NCBI GenBank assembly: GCA_001600055.1
Contig: BCIV01000013.1
Coordinates: 186,001 to 250,000 of the forward strand
Direction: 5' to 3'
Source of the DNA: Filobasidium wieringae
Taxonomy: Eukaryota > Basidiomycota > Tremellomycetes > Filobasidiales > Filobasidiaceae
Length of the DNA: 64,000 nt
Positions 20,891-31,811 of the stretch are shown here, in pieces. Each line of letters begins with the position of its first letter. Positions within the stretch are counted from its first letter, which is position 1. A model generated the notes under the pieces. That model was not told the DNA's origin. It was given only the letters and a program-made list of their open reading frames with translations, and did not search any database. The position numbers and the translations under genes are program-made.

Positions 20891-22470
20891 ATGGACCCTG
20901 CTGCCGAAGTCAGCAAAACCCAAACGGAGGGTGAGACGTTCAAGACCAGTATCTCATCTGCCGCAAGTCCACCTTTCTCCTCGATTCAGTGCTCTTGCTT
21001 ATACGATTCATTCATTTCCTAGATCAGTATCATCTGTCCACCATTGTTCGAATTCGCAAGGCTTTTCGGATCGGATGAAATACTCTGGATAACCCTCTTC
21101 GTCCTGGCCCATTTGATCTTCTAGTAAGTCTACCCTTTCTCAATAACAAACAAAGCGAACGAACGCTTACCCGCTAGGGAAAACGAAATAGCGCGACATC
21201 CCCTCGTTCTCTCCTCTTCCTCCTCCCCATCCCGCTAGTCTACCTCCTCCCTATGTACGCCACCATGGCGGCCCTCTCCTCGACGAGCACGGATATGGCG
21301 AAACAGAGGACGCTCTGGTTGAGTTATTGGTCCGTCATCGGGTTCGTGGATTTGGGGGAGATGGTCCTGCTCGGAAGTATCGGGAGGGTCTTGGGGGTAT
21401 GGCCATTGGTGAGTTCGACGATGGGACGCGAGGTGGTAAAGGAAGAAGTACTGATCGGGTCGCCCGTGATGCCGATGACGATAGTTGAAAACCATCCTCG
21501 CTTTGTTCTTGATGAGTGAATCCCCCTCGACCTCCATCGACCCTCATGTCCCCGCCTCCCTAATGGCCGACCAAAAACGTTACGTGTCTGCCGAACGGAG
21601 AAAGATGCAGGCTAGGGGGGACGAGAAGGGTAAGATTGACGAGTGGAGGAAAGCTCAGAGTATCAAGGATCAGATCGAGTGTAAGAAGAGTATGGTCAGG
21701 GTGAGGAGATATGTGAGTTCCGTCTACGATGGGACATGAGGAAAGGATGGTTACTGAAAGAACTGGGTGATCGATTTCAGCATTGTTTCGCCATCGTGGA
21801 GCCTTTCTTACCGTCTCAAGCGTACCCTGGAGGACCTAACATCAATCTACGTCGAGACGGAGCCGATAAGCCCGAGATAGATCCCAAGACTGGGAAACCC
21901 AAGAAGACGGACGAAGAGAAGAGGGAAGAAGATCGAGCGGTAAACGTTCGGAAATGGGAGCTCGAACGCGAAGGTGCGGAAGCCGGTCAGGGACTTGGCA
22001 ACTGGGCGCAACCGATCATGGATCATAACGGGGAGATTGTCGATCATAACCCTACCACGGACCAGTATGGGAACATCCTTGACAAACACAAGCATGGGAG
22101 ATCGGGACAGGTCGTATTCGGGACTCCTTGGGATAACGATCCGAACGCTTTGGATGCCAAGGCCGGTTTACCCTTTTCGGAGGCTCCACTGGGACAAGAT
22201 CCTACTCGACCTACGGGCGGTAGACGGATCCATATCCTCCCTGACGTCGCCTGGAGGGAATACGCCACCGACCCCGGTGAGAGTACTGCGCTTGGGGATG
22301 CCGATCCATGGGTCAACGCGCAAAGGGATCTGGGCCTGGGTTTTGCAGGGTATAAGAATCACCCTACGACCGAGGTGGCGCAGCTGGATGATATCAGAAT
22401 GAAACTGGATTCGTCTGTAGATTGGGAGATGAGGAAGAGGACGATCGGGGCATCATCCCATAAGGGGTGA
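20891..22470 (+). CDS. TB2/DP1 (REEP/Yop1-like) membrane-shaping protein with long tail
   Basis: Supported exons: 21023-21123, 21192-21408, 21485-21712 and 21781-22470. The spliced product has hydrophobic hairpins (SIICPPLFEFARLFG, LLFLLPIPLVYLLPMYATM) and the family core TLWLSYWSVIGFVDLGE, then VWPLLKTILALFLMSES, matching the TB2/DP1/HVA22 pattern in REEPs and Yop1, which bend tubular ER. Unlike Yop1 it continues with a 290-residue hydrophilic tail (KPEIDPKTGKPKKTDEEKRE; many GD and NP turns) that I do not recognise. The first exon is not solved: an ATG at 20891 (MDPAAEVSKTQTEG) ends at a GTGAGA donor but in the wrong phase for the exon at 21023, so the start given is provisional. Confidence 0.7.
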
Positions 22471-22871
22471 CGGATGGTCGGATGTGCCGTTTCAGAATCC
22501 TTTCATGTGTCCAAGATATTCTAGATCTTAGCCCTTGTAGTGGAATGGATCGTTCCAGCTGAACGATATCAAATCTCTTTGCCGTTTCAACCTGACGACG
22601 GGTGGCGTGTAAGGCGTTTCACTTCTTAGGTAATGAAGCGGACGAGAAGTCTCACCTCAAGACAGCTCGAATCGCTAGCCGGTACCGTCGTCGCATCTCT
22701 GACCATCATCTGCCATGTGCCGTCCACGTCTTCCTTGCAAAGGAATTCCAGCCCGTTCTAGGTTGCGATGGTCCGCACCATATCATCAGACTTCATTGCA
22801 CAGTGAAATATCGCCAGCCAGCAGTGGGCATTGCACGACCAGCATTAACGCTTACGGGTCGCCGTTTAGCC
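22471..22871. other. Intergenic region
   Basis: About 400 bases between the TB2/DP1 gene and an orphan gene, same strand. An open frame extends upstream of the orphan gene's chosen ATG (from about 22602) but has no family features. Confidence 0.35.
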
Positions 22872-23788
22872 ATGTCTACCCCACATAAGACTCAATCAAT
22901 CAAAATCCCAAAAGTCGGGGACTCTGCGGACGCATCTTCGACATCTGATCTGCTTTCCAGGTTACTCCGGACGCAAATCTGGGAGATCACTGGACATCAC
23001 GATAAAAATACACCTGAACGCATAGGTTCGCCCAACCTTCAGCATTACTGTCTTCAATCGATCTCATTCGAGTTGGTTCGTGTTCGAACGAAATCGGCTT
23101 TGGACGGCTGGTTCCTTTCTGTACAGAGCTGCCCAAAATCGACTCGACAGCAGATTTGGAGGTATCTAGAGCTTGTCCACGAAGATCTATGTGTCGGTCC
23201 GCTTCGGCAAGTATGTAGAATACGTTGACCATAAATTGCCTTCCTATATCAACTATGGTTCACTATAGATCATTGACTACGACAGAGATGATCAACAACC
23301 AGGAGTGTTCTTGCTGGATCGCTGGGTTTCTCGCTCAGAAGTCGAGAAAAGGTTTCAAGATCTTGACGATCCAATCCACACACTCCTGATCGACACATTT
23401 TCCTGGAAGAGGTGGAACTTGTTGTACGACACCATAAACGATAGAACAAGGCTACCTGCATTACACACCGTCAGGATTAGGTGAATAGCATATAGCCTTA
23501 CTTGCACCCAGATATCGTCTCGTTGTTGAGACAGTTTGCTGCAGGAACAATGATAATCGTCAAGATCCTATCGACAGAGTTATGATTTGCCTCGGTCATC
23601 AAGTCAAATACCTTGTTGTCTCGGGCGCACCATCAGATGCTTTCGGTCGTGCCCGTCGGGACTCAACTATACAAGATAGAGTGATTGCCCGTCAGAATCA
23701 ATTCCTCAAAAAAATTGGTTTCAGCGGTGGAGAGGTCGTCCCCTCTGACCCTAGTCTCGGCAGAGTCTATGTGTATGAGCGCCGGTAG
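22872..23788 (+). CDS. Orphan protein, 275 aa
   Basis: Three exons join cleanly in frame: 22872-23210, 23269-23480, 23512-23788. The introns have GTATGT...TATAG and GTGAAT...CCCAG borders (58 and 31 nt; the second is very short). The product starts MSTPHKTQSIKIPK and has a charged, mixed alpha/beta-like composition with clusters such as LLDRWVSRSEVEKRFQDL, FSWKRWNLLYDT and VMICLGHQVKYLVVSGAP. No signal peptide, membrane segment, or known motif is visible. The regular hydrophobic spacing suggests a folded domain. I do not recognise the family; it may be lineage-specific. Confidence 0.6.
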
Positions 23789-24154
23789 ATGGTGAGCAAG
23801 CGATTCAACACGCCCTTGTAAAGGTCTGGTCGGATGCATGACAGAACAATAATGCGAGATACGTGAATTTACATCACAGTTGTGACAGGCTGTAGATGAG
23901 CTAGCGCATCAATTGTTTGTGAACGATAATACCTGACAGTCTTTATTGGCGTATGACATTTGGTACTAGGCTATGAAACATCATCCTCCTCGCACAATCG
24001 GACACTTTCGATCGGATACATGTTATGCAGATCAGTTTGTTCGTTCGACAAGTCGTTTCGTATGTCATAAGGTGGTGTTAAGGCAATGCAGCATTGGTTT
24101 CCCATATGGGGATCCTAATTACAAACGAGTTCTACCTAGTGTGACGAGAATAGA
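23789..24154. other. Convergent intergenic region
   Basis: About 370 bases between the orphan gene and the 3' end of the large minus-strand gene. Nothing recognised. Confidence 0.4.
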
Positions 24155-27100
24155 TTAAAGCAAGTGTCCGAGGTATCCAAAACCGACACACATGGCGGGT
24201 ATAAAGACGGCAGAACTGGCCACGGCCGCAAGTCTGTTTCGCTTGACCCATTTCTCTGGCTTGTCCCGATTGATAGGGGGAAGGACAGATTTGAACCCTT
24301 TAGGCCGGTATTCGGTGATAGGTCGAGTAGTGACCTGGGATCGGTGTCGACTACCGATAGGAAGGTGTGTTGAAGGCAACAGGTTTCCTGCTGGTGATAA
24401 GGCCCATCCTCCTAGCAGCCAGACCCCTACATCATTGACATATAGTTAGCAAACCGTCGTTTCGTTCTGAAAAACATGTCGTATCACTCACAAGGCCCAA
24501 GCAAAAAGCCCATCACAAAGAACAACTTGGCGGGCAATATTCGCGTCTCATGCTTTAGAACCACCGAGCGGACGCTAGACACGTTCGAATCGGCATGAGC
24601 CATATTCGTGACCATGGCTTGATCTCGATGAGCATCTTGAACATCAGTAATAGTGTACTGCTGAGGTCGCTCCTTTTGTTCCAGCATCGGAGAATCCAGT
24701 GTACCGGAAACGGTATGACTAGCCGTCGAATTCGAGACATCGCGACGCGCCGCCTGCATGATATTTGGCGAGGTTTGTGCATGAATACCGATATTCGGTC
24801 TTCGTCCGAGAATCGAGGCTGGTAATCCCAGTTTAGATGTCAGAGTGCTCCCGAAAAGAGCAGTGTCTGCTGAACGTGGAACTTGAATCAAACCGACAGT
24901 TTGATCGGCGGCACTCTGGTCCCAGTTGTGAACCTCGACTCGAGGTTCTGCTCTTCCTTTGCCTTTCCAAACGGAAGCAGGAGGTTGAGGTTCGTAAGGT
25001 TCCAGTCCAAGACCATATAGTTTGCCACTCATATCCATGCGTGAAGGCGATGGATCGTACTTTTCGTTGTAGTGGTAATCAGGTCTGACCAAAGACGGCA
25101 AGGAAGGCTCGGAGAAGCTGTTTCTAGAACTGTAAGATTGTAGATGCTCCTCGTCATGCGAAATTCCGGACGTGGGCGAGAGGATGTCGTTCTGCTTTTG
25201 ACCGTTTGCGTGACGCATAGGTGTTGGCAGGATTCCGACTCGCGTTCCTAGGGATGTTGGTAGATACTCCGGCGTTTGTGGGGAGAAAGATACTGCCGAC
25301 AAGGGAGAGAAGTGATTGGCTCCCAACCGACTTGCCATCGTGGGGAAGGCAGGAGGGGACAGCATGGTCGGCGATGGCGAGTTGAGCTGTTGCTGGCTTG
25401 TACCGGAACAGGCTTGAGAATACGGTTCCGTCGATCGACGAACGTGGGCTTGATCCGGTAGCGATATCGTTAGCGGTTGCTGAGAGGATCGGAAGTTTGC
25501 TTTGAAGGCTTCTGGTAGACTGCCTCTCCTTTTCTTTCCGGTGCTGCCTCCCAAATAGTATTTCCAGCTCTTCTTCTCCTTCAAAGGTGGTTGATCCCGA
25601 GTCGGTCGAGGACTTGCGACTTCGGGAGTCGGGTGAATTGTGATTGGAGTGTTTGTAGTGTCCCTCCCACGTCCGAGACTGGTATTGGGGAAATGTTAGC
25701 GAAAGAAAGTCTATGATCGGTTGCAAAGCTGCTCACCCAAAACCCTTCTCCACTTCCACCTCGGGAGTCGTCTTGGTCTCGCTTCTCAGCCATCCCTTGG
25801 CCGCATCGCTCCAGCTCGTCTTTCTTTCGCGTCCAGGTGACGCTCCTGCAGAGTCACTGTGAATCAAAGCAGGCGAAGGTGGTCGTGACATGGATCTTCT
25901 AGGTACGGTGGGTATCTCTTCCCTGAAGGCGGCTTGTAAGCCCATATCGCTCTTGGCCTTTCGGACCACCGGTTCGCCAGGAGACAACGATCCGTCCTCC
26001 GTCTGCTGAGCGCCCGGAAGCCAGAACAACTCGCGGATCATCTCGCCACTCTGCGCTCGCCAAGCACTGGTATCCAGGGTGTTGTCCGAGTCGTCCCTCG
26101 GGAAAGGCTTCAGACCGGTCGTGTTCGCAGAGTTGATGTCTACGGGGTAAGAATTACCGGTCTCTTCGATCACGGAGATGGTGATACCTGGGCTGGCAAG
26201 GGGTTCCGCCGCGGGTTCGAGGGTCAGAGGCGAACTGACGATCATGGCAGGTTGTTCTTGCGTTGTATTGGCAGGACTTTGGACGGCACTGTGGTATGTA
26301 GTCTCGACAGCGGACGCCGCGGGCGATACTGCGGGCGCTGCACTTCCAGAGTTCAGGTAGAACGGCATGAGCGGTGTACCAGCTCTTCGTGTTGGAAGGA
26401 AATCGTCATCGCTCTTGGGTACTCGGTCCCTGAGCATAGCAGAGTAACGTTTCCTCTCGACAGGACGAGGCGTGTCCATCGTTTCCACGACTTCCTCGCC
26501 GATCCCCAAGTTCTCCTCTACCATGATCCCACCTCGTCTCCACTTTTTACTCTCGTCGGGTGATTTCGGCCAGTCCTCGTCTTGCTCAGCGACGACGCTG
26601 GCATGACTGGATCGCAAGGTGCTGTTGTTATTCTCCAGCTTGAGTCCAGCGACCAAGAACGCTCTCGCCCTTCGTCTCCTGATCCGGCTCTCTCGATCTT
26701 CATGAGGCCCGACATTCTCCTCTGCGTAAAGCCCTAGATCGGGTGTCGGTCCACGCAAGGAGAACCGGCTTTCCGTCCTGATCGATCCGTAAGCAAAGGT
26801 CGAGTTGGTCATCCTACTATCGGGACGGATGCTGGAGAAGAGCGGGATGCTCTCCCTCTTTTCGTTCGCGAGACGCTCCCGTTCGGCGACGCTCATCCGG
26901 AAGTTGAACGCTTCGGGGGAGAGGACCCTGGGTCCACCGAGATGTTCACCGGAAGAACAGCTCGATTCGGAATTCCCTCCGAGCACGGCCCCGAGGGAGC
27001 TCATGGACGAGTTGCTCATCGAGACGGAAGAGGTGGAAAAGTTTCTCAAGTGAGGCGGGAGCGCCTGTTTAGAGGGGGAAACGACTTTACGTTGAGAGAC

Positions 27101-29209
27101 GGATCGGGAGAGGGAGATCGAACCGTTGCTCGAACTATCCATGCTGGATCGTCCACCACCGCTTCCTCTCCCCCTTCCGTGTCCCCTTACGAACGACCCT
27201 CTCCCTGAGCTAGCGTTGGACCAATCACGGGCGTGAGAGATGTACGCCTCTTCCGCCCCGTTCTGATTCGCGAGTGCAAACGTGGTGGAAGATTCCGACC
27301 TCGTCATCTCTGTCAACTTGTCACTATCCTCCTCCTCCTCCTCCTCTTCGGCCTGTTCGATGACGGGTTCCGGTAGAGGTAAAGCGGGTCCAAGAGGCTC
27401 GAACGTCATCCCGTTCAGACTGGCTCGTTTCCTCTCCCTCTCCTGCTTCATCACGAGGGAGAGCGGTCTCAACCCTCCACTCATACTCGACGACCTTTCG
27501 TGCGTGTATCGTTGTGGCTGTTGTTGTTCCATCCTACCCGATCCAAGGACCGGTGAGAAACGTTCCAACGAACCCATCCTCCCATGTCCAGCTCCCGGTC
27601 CGACCTGTACCTTGGGGGACAGCGGGTTTTCTCCCCTAACCAGACCAGCCTTGGCCAACACCCAACTCCTCCTCTTCTCCCTCCCCTCCCTCCTCGCCTC
27701 CTCTACGATCCTAGCCTGACGTTGATCCTCCGTCTCCATCGGACTGACCGTACTCAAATCCCTCACCCCGATCCGGCTGGTCGGGTGGTCCGATCGGACC
27801 TGCCCCGACCCCTCATGCGCGGGGACGGGACCGGGACCGGATCGGGCCTGTTGAAAAGCCTCCTGTAACCCGGGGGAGAGATAGAGATGAGAATATTCCC
27901 TAGAATGTCGCTTCAAGAACCTCGCTTTCCTCCTCTCGTCCTCGTCCCCGTCTATCCTAGGGTCATCCCCCAACCCCCCACTCATCTCCGTCAACCGTTC
28001 TTCCCCCTCTTCCTCCTCCTCTTCGGATCCTTGTCCCGCATGACCGTGACCGTGACCCTGAGAGCGAGCGGGATGAAGATGGACGACCCGCTGTAACGCC
28101 CGTCCACTCTTGACGTCGACGTTCATGACCGCCCGATCCGTCTCCCCCGGCTCGAAGAGAGGAACGTTCACGCTCTCCCGCGACCCCTCGCTGCTCCTCC
28201 TCCTTCCTCTCCTCGTGCCCGCCGTGCTCGCCGTGTTCCCCGTATTCCCAGGATCGACCCACCCCATCCACGCACGGGGCGTGACCTCGACCTCCCCCGC
28301 CTCGTCACCCAAATGCAGCCTGATGGTGGAAGTGGAAGTGGATCGGGGAGAACCGGAACCCAAGTTCGTCCCCGTCCCCGTGCCCGTGCCCGTCCCCGTG
28401 TCGGTGAAACAAGTATCGAACGAACGGACGGTCGTGAACGTCTCGCTCCGGTTTCTCTTTGGGGTTTCTCCTTGTCGTCGCGTCTGCGTGTGCGTGCGCG
28501 CGTGCATGTGCGTGTAAGTGTGGGGGTGAGAGTGAGAATGGGAGGGGATGGAAGTCATGGTCGTCATCGTCCCCGTCGGAGTATCAGTAGCACGATCAAA
28601 GTATCTCTGGGCGAACAAGGACCCGGCGGAAGATCCGATGGAGTTGGGGTTGGAGTTGGAGTCGGGATTGTATTTCCCCTCGTCGTCGTCTGCGTCGTGG
28701 TCGTGGTGATGGTCGTCCTCAACGTCCAGTCTTCCCTCCCATTCCTTCCCATTCCCAAGCCTCAACATCGGAACGCTCCTCACGCCTCTCAACTTTCCCC
28801 CCTTCCCGGCCATCCCCCCAGACTGTCCACCTTCCTTGGCGGGCCAAACGTTCTCCTTCCCCACCCCCATCTCCCTGTGACTGCCCGTTCTGAAACTCCC
28901 CCGAGAGCTCTTCCTCGATATCCTCCCCGGGTCGATGGAATGCACGCTGGACCGGCCTGGGCTGTGAGTGAAGGAGGACGCGGCGGTGGTGGACTGAGGG
29001 AAAGTCGTGCTCGTGCTGGGATTGACTAGCGGGGCAGAGAGGGGGGCTCGATGGAATTGGAATGATTTTTTCCGACGAAGGGTTTTCGGTTTCGTCTGAG
29101 CGGGAGCGGGAGGGTGGGGGTGGGACATGATGGCGGGTATGTGGGTTATGTTCGTTTCACTTGCGGTTGTTGTTGAGGACTGTACGAGGTCGAGGTGAAG
29201 GGGAGTCAT
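24155..29209 (-). CDS. Large Ser-rich disordered protein with two C-terminal membrane segments
   Basis: Three exons on the minus strand, 29209-25737, 25678-24492 and 24426-24155, sum to 4,932 nt (1,643 aa) with no phase error. Most of the protein is disordered: Ser/Thr/Gly/Arg-rich, with short repeats (TGTGTGTGT, EEEEEE, HSHSHPHTYTH) and many S/T-P sites, suggesting heavy phosphorylation. The last 110 residues hold two hydrophobic segments: LPAKLFFVMGFLLGPWVWLL, built across the last intron, and a C-terminal LAAVASSAVFIPAMCVGFGY preceded by basic WVKRNR. That C-terminal pair, with the huge tail on one side, resembles fungal serine-rich membrane proteins. A possible later start is the ATG at 29128 (MSHPHPPAP). 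Role unknown. Confidence 0.75.
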
Positions 29210-30098
29210 TGAGTCAGGACGACGAGACTAGGTGAATAGTAAACTTGCGACTTGCGTGTATCAGCCCAAACCCATTTCACCGTCCACCGTTCGCAACGTC
29301 CAGCACTTGACCACTCTGTATTGTGTTCTCGCTGGTTGAACTGGTCGAATTGCGTGTCCGTGTGATCGTTCTGATTGGCCGAGAAGAGTGAAAGTGAAAA
29401 CCGTTCAAGAGAGGAGAATGGTGAAAAGAATGATTCGCGTTTCGCCTTGACGTGGCTCCTTTGAGAGGAACAGTCGTGATTATAAAATACGCAGAGAGTG
29501 ACCGTGTTTCGCTGAAGAGCGGTGTAGTGGCAGTGTAGTAGCAGTGTGTTGTATAGCAGATAGTAGCAAGTAGCAAGTAGCAGTAGCAGCCGCAGTGATG
29601 GTGATGCCAGTCGATGTAGAGACAGTAGTGATCAAGAAGAAAGAAGGTCGAGTAGGGTCGAAAAGTGTATCGCTTGCAACAAGTGGTAGAACCTGTCTCA
29701 CCGTGAATCACATCAAACGGGTCAGTCTCGGTTCGTTCCAAGAGGGAACTGTCAGGGCTCCCACTTACGGGTCGATGTAGGATCAGTAGTAGTGGTGGCA
29801 GTGGCAGTGGCAGTGGCAGTAGCAGTAGTAGCAGTGGCAGGTGGTGGAGGGAATGTGCAAGTGGACGATCGTCTGGTGAAATAATAACCGAAGCACCGTC
29901 TCTCGTTGTTGACAAACAATCACAACCCATCTTCACGTAATCCTTCTCGTAAGCGGTTACGTCATCCGTGCCCTCGTCCGATGATGCAAGGTGTTTCAAA
30001 GTGTTTCATAATTATAACATCCAAGTCCAAACACACACCCAATCAATAATGAACAACCAACAAACAACCCCCCCCCCCCCCCCGGCTTGCTCGGCACC
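29210..30098. other. Intergenic region with simple repeats and a poly-C tract
   Basis: About 890 bases between two minus-strand genes. It holds AGTAGC/AGTGGC repeats at about 29520-29590 and 29785-29850, and a run of 16 C at 30068-30083 just past the stop of the universal-stress-domain gene. The 240-codon minus ORF across it is driven by the repeats (Leu/Pro runs) and is not called. Confidence 0.45.
30068..30083. repeat. Poly-C homopolymer (16 C)
   Basis: Uninterrupted run of 16 C on the plus strand, 15 bases beyond the stop codon of the universal-stress-domain gene, i.e. a G run in its 3' UTR or transcript end. Such runs vary in length and are hard to sequence. Confidence 0.9.
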
Positions 30099-31602
30099 CT
30101 ACCGCTCCCCCTCACTCCCCCTCTCCCTGCTCTCCGCACTCCGACTCCTCCTCAACCCCAACGACTCGCTCCCCACCATCGCCTTGTACTTCTGTCGCTT
30201 CGGGTCGTTCTGTCGTTTCTCCAATGTCTTTTTCACTTTCCGTTCCGGTCTGCGCGAGCGTGGGCGTGGGCGAGCGTGAGGGTGAGCGAGAGCACAAGGC
30301 GAGTTCGAGCGAGTACGAGCCGGTCAGTCGATTGGAGTAAGAACGAAACGACCCGGTACGTACCGGACGACAATGACGGGCACGGGACTGTGAGAGACGC
30401 AGTACCGACTGACGCTCCCCATCCCCGGTGCACCGAACGCCGCTCCGAACTTTTGGAACGTCGAGCGCGAGCCTTTCGTCCCTACGATCAGGGCTGGGCG
30501 TGGGCGGCGTCGTATCGAGGTTGTAGGAGATTGTAAGAGAGAGAGATCGTAAGAGAGGGGAAGTGGGAAGGAAACCCTGCGCGACTCACAGTCCGGTCGG
30601 TAGAGAGAGATCAGACGCATCAGCGTCGCCGTCACTCTTCCCGCGACGAATTCGACGATCACCGAGACCTGTTTCATGTGCGAGGTACGAGTTGGGTTCA
30701 GCTCGAGTCGAACCCTGTCCACCCCGCTACGCCACGGCGCTCACCTGTCGATCGGAAACCTCATCATTAACCTCCAAAACCTTCCTCAACAACCCCCCGG
30801 CCTCGTCCCTGAACCCCTCCTGAGCGTCCTTACTAGCCTTCTCCCCCTCGTCCAACTCGATCACCCGGACCGCCACGATCTCATCCCCATCCTCGATCAA
30901 ACTCTCCATCAACCATTCCAGCGCCTCGTTCCCGGATTCATCGGACGAGACGGCGACCATGAAGACCCGGGTGTTCCGCGTTCGACGGTACGAATCGGAT
31001 TTAGCCTGAAGCGTGTAGCTGAAGAGCGCAGCCTCGGTGGACTTTTCAAAGGTCTCGAACCCGACCTTCCTCGTGTACCCGAATTCGGGGCCGGTGAAGC
31101 CCGTCTGGCCGGAAGAGGAGGTCCGGGTTTTGGGAACGCCCATTTGGGATCCGGAAGGTTTGCGGGTATGAGGGTAGTGCGTCTCGGGGGAGAGATGGAG
31201 GGGAGGTTCTTGTCCGTGAGCGTGAGAGTGAGAGTGAGAGGGATCGGGGGAGGAAGGTGGTAGTCCCGTCGTCGCCGTCGTAGTAGTGGATGAAAACTGC
31301 ATCTGCTGCTGCTGTTGTTCACCAGGAAAAGTCACCCTAGGCCCGTGAGTAGAAGTAGGCGATGAAAGGGGAGGAGTGCCCGTCCGATCGGTCCCGCCTG
31401 AATGGGAATGGGGGGACTGGTAGCTCGCTTGAGAATGCACGATGGACGGTCGAAGGGAGGGGGAGGTGGGGCGTGATGATGCTGGGGAAGAGTAGGAGGT
31501 GCGTAGGATGGGTCTTTCTGCCATGGTCGAGGTGTGGTCGAGGTGTGGTGGTGGTGCTGGTGTCGTATGGCGGTGCTCGCTGTCGGTGACGATCAAAGCC
31601 AA
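30099..31602 (-). CDS. Universal stress protein (USP) domain protein
   Basis: Four exons, 31602-30745, 30668-30590, 30493-30364 and 30249-30099; total 1,218 nt (405 aa), phases consistent. Residues 1-210 are disordered (Ser/Pro/His-rich). The C-terminal domain has the UspA fold markers: first strand RVFMVAVSSDESGNEALEWL, then IVAVRVIEL, VSVIVEFVAGRVTATLMRLI, LIVGTKGS, and the closing MGSVSRYCVSHSPVPVIVVR, including the G-2x-G-9x-G(S)-like ATP-loop region. It ends in a basic tail (ERKVKKTLEKRQNDPKRQK). Fungal USP-domain proteins are linked to stress response; the exact role is not known. A later start is ATG 31524 (MAERPILRTS). Confidence 0.88.
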
Positions 31603-31811
31603 GCCAAAGCCCAGACCAGATCATCCCATCACATCCGCAACCGTACTCCCTCCCGTACGCGCTTACGTAATCGCCTCGTACAACCTCCACATCTAAATCG
31701 CATATGCATATACAGTCGAGAGATCATCGTACATCGTCAAACATCACCACCCGCCGAGCCGCCAACCCTCGTCACCTCGAGACCACTCCCCCCACCCTGC
31801 CCCCTCTTTCC

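Noticed and set aside
21485..22470. Separate gene starting at MSESPSTSIDP
   Set aside because: The acceptor at 21484 joins it in phase to the TB2/DP1 core (WPL-LKTILALFLM), so it is the tail of that gene.
28313..29029. 238-codon plus-strand ORF
   Set aside because: Shadow of the large minus-strand Ser-rich gene; Arg/Val/Gly-rich composition typical of an antisense frame.
29277..29999. 240-codon minus-strand ORF
   Set aside because: Mostly produced by AGTGGC-type repeats (Leu/Pro and Tyr/Cys runs); no domain or splice support.
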